Positions 11,541 to 22,285 of a stretch of 64,000 nucleotides of DNA are shown piece after piece. The position numbers and the translations under genes were made by a program. Location of the stretch: contig OY757015.1 in NCBI GenBank assembly GCA_963580285.1, positions 150,844,082-150,908,081 on the forward strand, read 5' to 3'. The notes beneath the pieces are model-generated. The model worked only from the letters and a program-made list of their open reading frames with translations, searched no databases and was not told the origin of the DNA. How positions within the stretch are numbered: the stretch's first letter is position 1; the number at the start of each line of letters is the position of its first letter. Source of the DNA: Lucinisca nassula (lineage: Eukaryota; Mollusca; Bivalvia; Lucinida; Lucinidae).

Positions 11541-11865
11541 GATTATGAGACTTTTGTTTGTTTGATTTGAGGTTTTTCATCCCCGTCAACACTGTGTAGG
11601 TCATTTTGGAGACGTTGCTTCCAATTTTGTGGGACTTTTACCTGACATCGAGATGAAATGACATCTCAAGCCCTGCAGCCCAATGAAACCAATAGAGTTT
11701 ATATGCATGGATGGTCCGGATCGCAACACTTTTCCTGGGCAGGCTTAGAATCTCTAAGCAGTTTACCAGTACTCATGTGTGGTGAGTTTTAGCTCTCTGT
11801 GGAAGCATCATGCAGCCCAATCTATTTCTTCAAGCCCCGATGGGTGGGGGCCAGATCCTGAGACT
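11541..11865 (-). mobile_element. SINE-E inside mariner
   Basis: A full-length reverse copy. The flanks GATTATGAGACT (11541-11552) and GATCCTGAGACT (11854-11865) are a 12 bp target duplication with two mismatches, and both encode the same transposase residues (D-x-E-T). This fixes the insertion as later than the mariner and not recent. Confidence 0.9.
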
Positions 11866-12012
11866 AAACAGCAGAGTAAACAATGGACTGGTTATGGTGC
11901 ACCACATCCAAAGAAATTCATGACTCAGAGGTCATGGCAACTGTGTTTTGTGATAGCAAGAGGGGTCTGCTGATGGAGTATTTACCTCATGACCAGACTA
12001 TTAATGGGGACT

Positions 12013-12240
12013 TTAACCCTTTTTGTACCAAATGGATTCTTCCTCCATATATATAGCAAGAGTCCATTCCAAAATTTAGGGGTGTCAGGCTGTGTTATCA
12101 TCAAAATTTATTTGGAAAATGACTGAACTTTCAGCAAACAGTGGAGGCCCTGATCAGACGCCGCGTTCTGCGGCATCTGATCTGGGCCTCCACTGTTTGC
12201 TAGGGTACCCGTTAGGGGTTTCTGGTACTAAATGGGTTAA
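12013..12240 (+). mobile_element. MITE-C inside mariner
   Basis: TTAA at 12013-12016 and 12237-12240 bounds a full MITE-C: CCCTTTTTGTACCAAATGGA end, AATTTAGGGGTGTCAGG, hairpin core with GATCAGACGCCGC, then GGTACTAAATGGG. The mariner reading frame stops at the left TTAA. Confidence 0.9.
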
Positions 12241-12249
12241 TGTTAATAT

Positions 12250-13310
12250 TTAGGACCAACCAGTGCTTCAGCTGAAGTGCACGACCCGCCGGATGCTTTT
12301 CGCTTTATGAGTGTTACCATATATGGGTATGGCGGCCATTTTGGTCATGTGACCTGGACCTAAAAAGGTTCCCCCAATAAATGCGCCTTATCGTAAGGAG
12401 CAAAAATATCTTATAGTTTAGTACTGTATTCTGAATCTTTTGCAGGATAAAATGCATTCTCAATTTTCCAATACAAAAGCATATGTGTCAAAGTTTGACC
12501 TAGGCACAAAGAAGGTCAAGGTCAACCCAGGGTCACCATTTTAGCAATTTATGATGGGCCTACGTCCCAGATGCTATTTATCAAGTTTTGTGGAAATCTG
12601 CCCAGTGGTTCTGGAGAAGACTATTTTAGAAGGGTTTTTACCATATATGGCTTGGCGGCCATTTTGGTCAAGTGACCTGGACCCCATGAGCAAATTTTGG
12701 TTTCCCCCATCCCATAGAGGCTCCATATGAAATTTGACTTCAATCGGCCCAACGGTTTCCGAGGAGAAGCAGTTCGAAAATTTTCACCTTGGCGAGGCTA
12801 TACTCAATGGAATGTGATATCACAAGTTCATTGGTTAGATCTCATTGATATCTATCAGTATGCCAAAAATTGTTTAAATATTCCAAGCGGTTAAGTCACT
12901 GTCACCAATTTTCACAATGACATACAGACAGACCATATATGGCTTGGCGGCCAGTTTGGTCATGTGACCTGGACCCCATGAGCAAACTTTGGTTTCCCCC
13001 ATCCCATAGAGGCTCCATATGAAATTTGACTTCAATCGGCCCAACGGTTTCCGAGGAGAAGCAGTTCGAAAATTTTCACATTTTTCGCCTCGGCGAGGCT
13101 ATACTAAATGGAATGTAATATTTCGCAAGTTCATTGGTTAGATCTCATTGATATCTATCAGTATGCCAAAAATTGTTTAAATATTCCAAGCGGTTAAGTC
13201 ACTATCACCAATTTTCACAAGCTGGTTATGGACGGACAGACAGAATGACACGGTGATTTTAGAGCACTCTTAGACAATCAACCGACTTCAGTCGGTCGCT
13301 TTTTCTGCTG
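12250..13310 (+). mobile_element. Pearl-H-like element with two ~296 bp repeats
   Basis: The 5' side carries the palindrome CAGTGCTTCAGCTGAAGTGC. A unit with ACCATATATGGCTTGGCGGC and CGGCCCAACGGTTTCCGAGG occurs at about 12638 and 12934. The 3' side has GGACGGACAGACAG, a weak ACCGACTTCAGTCGGT hairpin and a TCGCTTT run. It separates pieces 2 and 3 of the mariner. The exact insertion points are not resolved. Confidence 0.65.
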
Positions 13311-13437
13311 GTCGTGCAATTACCACAGAAAAGGAGTGTAAAAATTACAAAGGGTCACTGGGTGTGCTGTTGTAACATGACAATGCTGGAGTCCATACTT
13401 GCAATTTCAGTTTCTGTGGATGCGATGAAGCAGAATG

Positions 13438-13633
13438 GTTTCTGAGCCCGGATAATTTTTATGTCTTTACTTTCAAACAATGCAGATCCAGATCAGATAG
13501 CCATCTCATCAGGATCTTCATTGTTTGTCATTCGGTTTATGAATTTGTTGCAATAATTTGCATCAAGTAATTTGATTGGTTAATAATCAGTAGTGGGTGT
13601 GGCATATTTAAATATTCAGCAGGTTAAGGTTAA
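13438..13633 (+). mobile_element. MITE-B inside mariner, left end eroded
   Basis: It starts at CTGAGCCCGGAT, lacking the first ~14 bases. It has CAAACAATGCAGATCCAGATC, a degenerate core and GGTGTGGCATATTTAAATAT, and ends GGTTAA at 13633. It sits between the KQNGF and HPPYSPDLA motifs of the transposase. Confidence 0.8.
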
Positions 13634-13955
13634 AATTAACCCATCCACCCTATTCTCCTGATCTGGCAATCAGTGATTATTTTTTGTTCCCGACTTGAAG
13701 AAAAAATTGCTTGGACGTCACTTCCAGTTAGATGAAGTGAGCAAGACAGCAGTTGCAGGGAGGATTGGCTCTAAAGACACTGAATTCTACAAAAATGGAC
13801 TATAAGCCTTAGAACATAAATGGAGGAGGTGCTTATTGCTGTGGGGTGACTATGTGGAAAAAAAGAAGTCAAGTGTGACTCTTAGTAGGTAAGGCCAGAT
13901 ATTTACTGAACAACCCTCGTACTGATGACATTTCTAGGATCAATCAAGTTCTGCA

Positions 13956-14163
13956 TTAACCCTTTTTGTACCAAATGGAATCTTCCTCCTTATATGTATG
14001 AGTTCATTTCAAAATTTAGGGGTGACAGGTTGTTTTCTCTTCAAAATTTATTTGGAAAATGGCCTAACTTTTCGCAAAGAGTGTAGGCCCTGATCATCAG
14101 ACGGCACTGTTTGCCTTGGTACCGTTTTGACGGTTTGGGGGTTTCCTGTACTAAATGGGTTAA
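13956..14163 (+). mobile_element. MITE-C with part of the hairpin core lost
   Basis: TTAA bounds both sides. The ends are intact, but the core is collapsed to GTAGGCCCTGATCATCAGAC joined directly to GGCACTGTTTGCC, so the palindrome is lost. Confidence 0.85.
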
Positions 14164-14434
14164 ATGACAAATTATTACCAGGAGGGTGTTCTCCAATATG
14201 AATATGAAAGTCGCAATTGTCTTTGATTGTTTGATTGTATCGGGTTTAATGACACCTCAACCCTTGTCAGTCATTTTGTGTCATCTTCCAGAGAAAGGCA
14301 GAAAAAAGAGATAGAAGAAACAGTAAAGGAAAGGAGGGACAGGGGAGAAAGAGGAAAATGAATGAAAGTGCAGAAACTGAAGTGACAACATTCTCTGCTG
14401 CATGCCAGTGCAAGGACGGCAAGCCTTGCCGAAC

Positions 14435-14990
14435 TCATCACGAAAACATGCCTACCGGTATATAATTTTGACCCCCTTCCATTACGATAACACATCCGTG
14501 CGATATAGTGCATTTTTAAACCTCAAAAAGGTAATTTTTCTGATGAAAATTTGTTATATTTTTCTTATTTATAGTCCAAACATAGGTTCTGGGTGCTCGT
14601 TAGAACCGCCTCATTGAGTACCCACAACCTATGTCTTGGAGCAGAAATAAGAAAAATAATGTTTACCCCCGTAAACCCCAGTTTTCTCTGTATAAAGTGG
14701 GGTTTAAGGGGGTCTTTATTTCACGGACTTGTTCAGGTGATGAACCCCGCTTTTATATAGTAAAACTGGGGTTTCCGGGGGTATACCTTATTTTTCTTAT
14801 TTCTGCTCTGAAATATAGATTGTGGGTACTCGTTAGAACCGCCTCGATGAGGCGGTTCTAATGAGTGCCCACAATCTATATTTTGAGCAGAAATAAGAAA
14901 AATATCACAATTTTTCATCATGAAATTTTCATTTTTTCGGCGATAAAGGTGACAATGTATTTGTATAGGCGTGTTTGCGTAATGTGTAGA
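14435..14990. mobile_element. Two abutting MITE-D copies
   Basis: The left copy starts CATCACGAAAACATGCC and is followed by inverted TGGGGTTTA/TAAACCCC blocks. The right copy has the TACTCGTTAGAACCGCCTC stem and ends TATAGGCGTGTTTGCGTAAT. Both share GAGCAGAAATAAGAAAAAT. Several frames on both strands here are palindrome shadows. From 14991 to 15394 I see nothing recognisable. Confidence 0.8.
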
Positions 14991-15394
14991 GCCACAGTGA
15001 CACAAGATACACTTAGTAACACCTTCCCATCACCAAACCAACCTCCGCAATTGTCTTTGAAAACAACATCATTAGATGGAAAAAAAAATGCATTTGTGAA
15101 GAAATCAATGGTGATTCTTAATGCAAATAGCATTGTAGATTCACATTCAATAACGACTTAATGACAAAATAAAGGCCTTATCTCAATGCATTCTAAAACA
15201 GCCTGGTTTTTCTGGAAGAATTCAAGAAGATTGGCTTCTAGATATGAAAATTTACAGACACTTATTTAAGATTACAGACACTCAATGAAGTACTTTCAAT
15301 GAGCATGCAAAAAGATTTTTTTTTAGCTTTAATAATAATTTCAATGACAAAAAGGTATAATCCTTATTTTTACAAACAAAATTTTTAGCCAAAA

Positions 15395-15790
15395 ATGTTT
15401 GATCAGTTTTCTTATTTCATTAGTCCAAATCTCGTTCAAGAACTGCCTGAATGAGGTGGTTCTAATGAGTACCCACAGTTCTAATAATTAACTACAATAT
15501 CTCATCACGACAACACGCCTTTTCAAATACATTGTAAATTTTTCCGCCTCAAATCTAAAATTTTTAAAAGACAAAACTCTTTTTTTTCTAATTTCTGCCC
15601 AAAATATAGGTTGTTGGTACATGTTACAACCTCCTCATCAAGGAAGTTCTAACGAGTACCTACAGTCTATATTTTAGAGGAGAAATAAGAAAAATAATGT
15701 ATACCCCTGTAAACCCCAGTTATAAAGTATAGTACAGCAAGTCCTCAAGGGGTCCAAATTTTTAGGACTTTTACAATATTTAAAATGGGG
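15395..15790. mobile_element. Degenerate MITE-D pieces
   Basis: Recognisable blocks are CAAGAACTGCCTGAATGAGG near 15435, CATCACGACAACACGCC near 15505, the AAATATAGGTTGTTGGTAC stem near 15600 and GTAAACCCCAG near 15710. At least two decayed copies overlap, with an AAGTCCTC...TTTTTAGGACTT inverted motif at their right edge. Confidence 0.65.
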
Positions 15791-15840
15791 TTTATAGAGG
15801 TATTCATTCCAAAGACTTATCAACCTGACGAATGGAATAT

Positions 15841-15931
15841 AAGAATGGTATATGGGTGTGAGGGGTGGATTGAAAAATCCATCCCGAGGGTTGGATTTTT
15901 CTATCCACCCCTCACACCCATATTGGATTCT
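15841..15931. repeat. 91 bp hairpin
   Basis: The arms TATGGGTGTGAGGGGTGGA and TCCACCCCTCACACCCATA meet at a CCCGAGGGTT centre. The reading frames that cover it mirror each other on the two strands and are not genes. Confidence 0.8.
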
Positions 15932-16330
15932 TTTTCTTGCATACCTTCCATTTCTACTGCGAATTTTTAATGCTGCTGTCACTTCGGTTACCGACTTCCG
16001 CCATTTTGTGATTACACAACAGGAATGTTTAGTGACATCACGCATGACGACGCCGCGCATGAGGTTGTAATCAATCAGTGCATTTGTCAAACACGCGATT
16101 ATATTCGATTTGGGGTCGGAACACCAGGGTCAGAACATAAATTTCTATCCCAGGGTAAAATCACGGATTTCCTTGTCTGGTGTGCAAGAATGAAAATTTC
16201 CTCAACAAAATTGTCAGATTTTGCATGATGTCCAAAACCATATCCATCCCTCATATTAAAATCAAAGCACTGAGAGTATTGATGTGTTGATTGTCTCTGA
16301 AACGGGCCTGAACGTGGACCAAGACTGTTT
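15932..16330. other. Unrecognised spacer between two hairpins
   Basis: AT-rich sequence with a few CG-rich patches (GACGACGCCGCGCATGAGG near 16048). It may be the interior of one element carrying both hairpins, but I found no terminal repeats to prove it. Confidence 0.3.
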
Positions 16331-16505
16331 CGTTTATAGAGGATCTTACATGAGTGATCATGTACATGTATTATTGAATTTATTTAACGAGTTGAGGAAA
16401 AGGGATAAAATGCGAGGCTTGCCTCACATTTTATCCCTTATCCTCAACGAGTTTAATAAATTCAATAATACATGAGCACGAATGCAAGATTCTCTTTATC
16501 ATATG
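16331..16505. repeat. Imperfect palindrome with a 110 bp core
   Basis: The best-paired part is 16365-16474: CATGTATTATTGAATTTATT...GGGATAAAATG against its complement. Outside it the pairing continues with AGAGGATCTTACAT and ATGCAAGATTCTCT. It is a fold-back type element; its superfamily is unknown. Confidence 0.8.
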
Positions 16506-16713
16506 ACATAGAAAACGCATTTAATTAATGATTGTTTAACAAAATTGTCAATGTTCCGCCATTAGTAAACGCGACGTTGTTAAGGACGTCAAACATGTAA
16601 CGTTACGGGACATATCTAACTAATTTGCATATTTAATCCACTGGTGGATTATCGAATTTATTACATGACGTTATTACATTCTCAGATGCAACGTCATATG
16701 ATAAAATTATTTA

Positions 16714-16965
16714 ATTCCTGTACTGTAAGCAAACCATGTAGACCCTCATCAGACACCGCATTTTGGGTGTCTGACCTTTAAATTCCTGTACTGTAGGTAA
16801 ACAGTGTACACCCATGATCAGACATCTGGGTCTACACTGTTTGTTAAGCCCAACCCGTTTAACTCTTAAATTCCTGTACTGTAAGGAAACAGTGTAGACC
16901 CTGATCAGATGCTGCAGAATGCAGCATCTGATCTGGATCTACACTGTTTGCCAAGCCCAACCCAT
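16714..16965 (+). repeat. Three tandem hairpin-core units
   Basis: AATTCCTGTACTGTA opens units at about 16713, 16781 and 16867. Each continues into a CAAAC...GTGTAGACCC-type core, and the units are about 70-85 bp. The third has a complete stem (GATCAGATGCTGCAGAATGC). The stretch from 16506 to 16712 holds nothing I recognise. Confidence 0.75.
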
Positions 16966-17156
16966 GATTCCAGCCCAAATTCTACAGATTACCCTTTTAT
17001 GCAACATGCCGACCTCAATTTGCCAAAAAATACTATAAATACGTTACATGCGGTGATTGTCACGTGGACTCCAGCATTAATAGAGGTTTTGTCCTTATAA
17101 CTTTGGGTTGACTGATAAACAATCAACCCAATAAATCAGAGACATAAGTTCAACAT

Positions 17157-17437
17157 AAAACTAGAATCGCGCAGTCAATGGCATGCCATCGCATATCCCC
17201 ACGCATCCCCGCGGGCCCCACACCCTGGGCCCACCCCTAGGGGTGTGATCAAAGTTCCGAAAGTGTCATGCACTCCCCAGACCAAAGATCTATCCGTTCC
17301 CAAAGTTTCAAGTTTCTATCTATAACCGTCTAGGAGGAGTTATCCGGTAAGACGGACGAACGGATGGACAGACATACGTGCGGGCGACGAAGACCATTAC
17401 AATATCCCCACGTTTTTATTCGAAAAGTGTGGGGATA
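17157..17437 (+). mobile_element. Pearl-J copy (forward)
   Basis: It begins ACTAGAATCGCGCAGTCAAT. The middle has CCCCAGACCAAAGATCTATC and GACGGACGAACGGATGGACA. It ends in the hairpin TATCCCCACGTTTTTATTCG...GTGGGGATAA. The reverse copy at 33043-33297 shares both ends. No tandem array lies inside. From 17438 to 17885 I see nothing recognisable. Confidence 0.7.
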
Positions 17438-17889
17438 AATATCATTTGTTGTTCATGGTACAGATAGACAGAGACAAACAGATAAAAATACAGGCATCAA
17501 ATGGTAATAAAACTGTCTTGCCTGCGACTGTTGTGTCACTGGACATACAAGCACCAGCAACCAAACTTGACAGCATACGTCATTTACCATTAAGAGATTA
17601 TAGGAATTGATTTTCTGACCCGATACATTTTTTTATAAGCAATAAAGATGACGTCTTATGAAATATTACTTGTTGACCAAACATAGAAATGAACTTATAA
17701 ATGGTTCATACATCTGTATGAATATTGATAGATGATTAGAGATCTTGAATCAGTTTTGACCGAGGAATGCCTTTCCATCTTGAGGCCTGATGCCATAAAG
17801 GTTAAACCCCTACTCAAAAACCATTAATCCTCAGAACATCGATCATAATTGTTACGGTATTTAGAAACTCAAAATACTGGTGGGTCGAT

Positions 17890-19965
17890 TGTCACTCAGT
17901 GTAGGGTGGGAAAAATAGTCCTGAACTGAGACTTACTGTAAAAGTCCGAACCAGAGGACCAATGGTCTGGAGCCGCTCATCTGTGTGTTGAGAGTTGATG
18001 GAACCATTTGATTTCTGAGAAGATTTTTGAAAAGATTTTACCATGGTACCAACATTGGTCATGTGACCTGATAATGGGCCCATTAGTTGCACAGAAGATT
18101 TCTGAACGGTTTTTACCTTATATGGGCATGGTGGCCATATTAGCCATGTGACCAAATTCATATTAATAAATTTTCATAAGCTTTCATATGAAATTTGATT
18201 ACAAACGGAGCAGTGATTTCCGTGACAAAAATAAGTTTTAATTTTCATATTTAAATAACCTAGGGCCAAGGTCAGAGAATGACCTTGGCCTTTAATACTC
18301 AAGTAGTTTCACTCACTCTATTAGCTATAACCAATTTTCAGATCACAGACTGCAATAGTTGCCAAAAAATATGTTTTTTACTTTTTCCCATACAAGTATC
18401 TATGTGACTAAATTTGACCTTGGCATAAAATAGATCAAGGCCATCCAGGGGTCATCATTTGAGGAAACTATAATGGGACCAAGTCACCAATGCTTCATAC
18501 CAGGTTTCATGAAAATCCACCATTAGTTGCGGAGAAGAAGATTTCTGAAGTGTTTTACCCTTTATGGGCATGGTGGCCAAATTGGACATTTGACCAAACA
18601 CATATCAATAAGTTTTCATTTTCTTGTTTCTATAATCTTTAATATAAAATTTGGCTACAAACAGGCCCAGAGATTCCAGTGGAAAATAAGTTTTAATCTT
18701 CATACATGAAAGGCCAAGGTCAAAGAATGATCTTGACCTTGAATACTTATGTAGTTTCATCCACTCATTAAAGGTGCATTATTGAGCTATCTGGAACACT
18801 AGTTAGATCTATTTTTAGTTTGTGACAAAAAATAGAATCCCCATATATGACTTTATGCGACGTTCGTTTTTGGCCTTGTTTGCTTAGGCCATGCCTGAAT
18901 CGGAAAAAAATATGACGCTGAATACATGCCATAAGTAACGACACTCAGAGACGATACTGTCGCCATGTATGTGTAAAGTGACAGATTTATTTTTAGAACA
19001 GAAATTCCGAACACAAGTTCAAAGCGAAGGGTAAACGACCATTTTCACAAAGTTCTGAAGCTGTATTTGGCTCCAAAAGTGTACACATGACAAAGAAGTA
19101 TGCATTGAAGATAAAAACGAGAAAAAAAAAATTGAGACCCGGTAGCTCAATAATGCACCTTTAAGCTTACTGCATCTACCAACTTTTAGATCAAGGACTG
19201 CAACAGTTTTCGAAAAATACACAATTTTGGCTTTTTCCCCATACATAAGTCTATGTGACCAAATTTGACTTTGGTGTAAAATAGGTCAAGGTCACCCAAG
19301 GGTCATCATTTGAACAAACTCTGATGGGCCAGAGTCCCAAATGCTACACATCAAGTTTCATGCCAATCTGCCCACTGGTTCCAGAGAAGAAGATTTTTGA
19401 ATTTTTTTTACCTTATATGGGCAGAGTGACCAAACTCAAATGAATTAATTTTTATTTCCTTGGTCCTAAAAGCCACATTAAATTCACTTACAATTAGCAC
19501 AGCGGTTTCTCTGGAAAACAAGTTTTAATTTCTATAAGTGAATGACATTGGACCAAGGTGAAGGAATGACCTTGACCTTGGATACTCCTGTAGTTTCTTC
19601 CACTCATTTAGCTAACTGCACCTACCAATTTGCAGATCACAGCCTGCAATAGTGCCCAAAATATACTCAGTTTTGACTTTTTCCTACACAAAAGACTATG
19701 TGACCCAATTTGACCTTGGTGTAAAACAGGTCAAGGTCATCTGAGGGTCATCAATTGAACAAACTGTGATGAGCCCCGAGTCCCCAAGGCTACATACCCA
19801 GTTTCATGCCAATCTGCCCACTGGTTCAGAAGATTTTTGAAGGGTTTTTACCTTATATGGGCATGATGGCCATCTTGGTCAGGTGATCAAACTCAGATTA
19901 ATAAAGTTTCATTTCCTTTTTCTAAAGCTTTCTGATTGAAATTTGGTTACATAGTATTTTTCAAC
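17890..19965 (+). repeat. Pearl-H array, diverged, ~450 bp units
   Basis: The motif ACCTTATATGGGCATGGTGG recurs near 18115, 18555 (variant), 19420 and 19850, and GGTCAAGGTCA-type blocks recur between. About four units are visible. No 5' or 3' end signature is beside it. A MITE and a SINE-E interrupt or border it. Confidence 0.7.
18768..19164. mobile_element. TTAA-flanked MITE nested in Pearl-H
   Basis: AGGTGCATTATTGAGCT starts at 18772 and its exact complement ends at 19160, with TTAA on both sides. Removing the insert gives CACTCATTAAGCTTACTGC, which matches the intact array sequence near 19600 (CACTCATTTAGCTAACTGC). The 389 bp interior is not coding. TTAA targeting is typical of piggyBac-type transposases; this TIR differs from MITE-A/C. 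Confidence 0.88.
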
Positions 19966-19974
19966 TGGTGCACC

Positions 19975-20299
19975 TTTTGGGAGAGGTTTTGTTTGTTTGA
20001 TTTGAGGTTTAACGTCCCCTCAACACTTTAAAGGTCATTTTGGAGACGCTGCTTCCAAATTTCGTGGGACTTTTACCCGACATTGAGATGAATGACATCT
20101 TAAGCCCTGCCGCCCAATGAAACCAAATGCATTTATAAGCATGGACGGTCCGACTCGCACCGCTTTGCCTCGGCAAGCTTAAATCCCTAAGCGGTTTACC
20201 AGTACTTGTGTGAGAATCGGTTTCAGCTCTGCGTGGAAGCATCATGCAGCCCATCTATTTCTTCAAGCCCCGATGGGCGGGGGCAGTTTTGGGAGAGGT
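19975..20299 (-). mobile_element. SINE-E with 13 bp target duplication
   Basis: TTTTGGGAGAGGT is present at 19975-19987 and 20287-20299 around a full-length reverse copy. The reverse frame at 20009-20254 is the SINE itself. Confidence 0.92.
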
Positions 20300-20359
20300 A
20301 GGTCTTTTGATTTTCTTTTGTCTCGCTGATCAATAGGTGGTGACTTTATTTGGACTTTC

Positions 20360-20525
20360 GAAAAAGTAAGAGTGCTGTTAAAATCCTAAAAATTTGGACA
20401 CCTTGACAAGGTGCTGTAGTTTTCCTAAAATATTAACAAATTTGTTTCAAGATCCAGCAATGAGTCCAAAAGGTGCAGAGGAATGGCAAACAGTGGAGAC
20501 CCCGACCAGACTGCTGTTGTGTTTT
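20360..20525 (+). mobile_element. Hairpin-core element, family R, truncated
   Basis: AAAATCCTAAAAATTTGGAC, GTGCTGTAGTTTTCCTAAAA and AATGAGTCCAAAAGGTGCAG match the left part of the copy at 57480. The core is cut after GACCCCGACCAGACTGCTG. Confidence 0.6.
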
Positions 20526-20608
20526 TTTGTTGTAATTTTATGCCTTTAAATATAATATTTTCTTTTGTGTGTGCGGAGTGTGACTGACTTTTAGCCTCTC
20601 TACTCATT

Positions 20609-20814
20609 TTAACCATAATGTTCAGCAGACAAACAAATTGTTGGTGTTTTTCTTATTTTTCCCAGAAAGCAGGATTTGACATGTCATGCAAATATGAGAC
20701 AATTTGAATGTGATGTCAAGTCCTGTTTTCTGGGAAAAATTAGAAAAATATTTCAAAATGTTATCTGCTGCAAAAAAAAAAAAAGAAAAAAATACCCCGC
20801 ATGCAGAGCGTTAA
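20609..20814. mobile_element. MITE-M copy 1
   Basis: TTAA flanks at 20609-20612 and 20811-20814. The palindromic interior has TCCCAGAAAGCAGGATTTGA and TCAAGTCCTGTTTTCTGGGA, with GCATGCAGAGCG at the right edge. The copy at 27078-27295 reads in the opposite direction. Confidence 0.8.
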
Positions 20815-20949
20815 TACTACTGTCATTGCTTAATGTTCTTCCTATGTGTAAACCATGGCAGATTGAATGGATGAAGATTGTGGCCACGTAAAATCAACCA
20901 AAGCACCCCCAAGTAAAAAGTTTTACTGACGGTCCCAATAGGCCAGTAC

Positions 20950-21065
20950 ATTTAGCCGGAAATGACCCTTGACTCACAACTAATTCCTTGAGAAATGTTA
21001 TCAACAGTTTTAGTATCAGGAAGGTGTCCTGATTTATAGAAAAAAAGTCCTCAAAAAAAATCCGA
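20950..21065. other. Possible left inverted end of a 4.3 kb element
   Basis: ACTAATTCCTTGAGAAAT and AAAAAAGTCCTCAAAAAA here have complements in the same order at about 25165-25245. The spacing inside differs, so these may be decayed long TIRs or two unrelated solo ends. The stretch to 21560 is otherwise AT-rich and unrecognised. Confidence 0.4.
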
Positions 21066-21560
21066 GGGGAAAGGGTATTTTTGGGGGGTGAAAAAAATAC
21101 GAAAAATGAAGAAAAATCACAAAAACCAGGCGTATGTTAAACAATTAATACTTGACTTCACTAAATCATCCAAAATGAATATTTCTATCTGGGGAAAAAT
21201 ACTAAAAATTCTGAATATAAAACGTTTCTTTTAATTTTTTTTTTTTATATATTTTTTGTGTGAAATTTTCGAAAAACAAGTATTAGCTTTTATAAAAAGC
21301 TTGGGTCTATGCTAAGCACACATTAATTTGTGTAGAACTAAAATGTGCCAGTTACCACAGTGTAAAAAAGTCACGTATCAAATGAGGATTTCCAAATCTT
21401 ATCACCAAATTTCCGATTTTGTTTACACTATCAATTACAACTAATTGTACTACATGCCTACATTTACGGTTTCTTCATTTCGCATTCTAGTTTAAACTTT
21501 CATTTTACATTCTAGGTTAACGTCATGAAAAAAAAACAATCTGCCAAGATTGCCGTCTAG

Positions 21561-22228
21561 AAATGAAAACATTAAGAATTGGATATGGGAAGAACTAGAT
21601 AAGGGCAAATATATGTTAATTTTGAAAGTGTAAGAGCAATCGTGCATATCCATATGATAAACTTTAGGCAGCTTTAAGGTAATTGCTGGGTTTCAAAGTG
21701 CAAGTGGGCGTTCCAGTATGACCAGAGTTGGGGTGTCCTAGGGTAACCAGATGGAAAATGAAAAGAAGAACCAGTCAACAGAATACTTGTCATGACCTTT
21801 CATTAAATGCTTCCAGAGCAAAAGCTATCATTAAATCCATATCGGTACTTAACTTCATGAAATCATTTAAAAAATGATAGTTTCTGTGCAAAAGAAATGA
21901 AAACATTAAGAATTGGATATGGGAAGAACTAGATAAGGGCAAATATATGTTAATTTTGAAAGTGTAAGAGCAATCGTGCATATCCATATGATAAACTTTA
22001 GGCAGCTTTAAGGTAATTGCTGGGTTTCAAAGTGCAAGTGGGCGTTCCAGTATGACCAGAGTTGGGGTGTCCTAGGGTAACCAGATGGAAAATGAAAAGA
22101 AGAACCAGTCAACAGAATACTTGTCATGACCTTTCATTAAATGCTTCCAGAGCAAAAGCTATCATTAAATCCATATCGGTACTTAACTTCATGAAATCAT
22201 TTAAAAAATGATAGTTTCTGTGCAAAAG
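21561..22228 (+). repeat. Perfect 334 bp tandem duplication
   Basis: The unit beginning AAATGAAAACATTAAGAATT occurs at 21561 and 21895. I see no difference between the two copies. The second ends against a 17-base G run at 22236-22252. Identity in a region where everything else is diverged points to a very recent duplication or an assembly artefact. Confidence 0.9.
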
Positions 22229-22285
22229 ATTTTTTGGGGGGGGGGGGGGGGGTGGGGATCGGAAAAAAAGGGAAAATCAAAAGCA

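Larger units (their letters stand above)
11425..13890 (+). pseudogene. mariner transposase pseudogene in five pieces
   Basis: Frameshifted pieces together read as a mariner-family (DD34D) transposase. Piece 1 (11425-11552) gives a degraded CARWVPKM-like stretch, then SLLERYDSDPQDFLEKIVT and a ruined first catalytic motif (TRAKT followed by a stop where TGDETW is expected). Piece 2 (11854-12013) gives DPETKQQSKQWTGYG, PHPKKFMTQRS and, after a frameshift, DSKRGLLMEYLPHDQTING. Piece 3 (about 13325-13440) has HDNAGVHT with the second aspartate at 13379-13381. Piece 4 (13633-13675) has HPPYSPDLA with the third aspartate at 13660-13662. Piece 5 (to 13890) reads KLLGRHFQLDE through WRRCLLLWGDYVEKK. 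A SINE-E, a MITE-C, a Pearl-H-like element and a MITE-B separate them. It is plainly dead. The N-terminal DNA-binding part was not found upstream. Confidence 0.88.
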
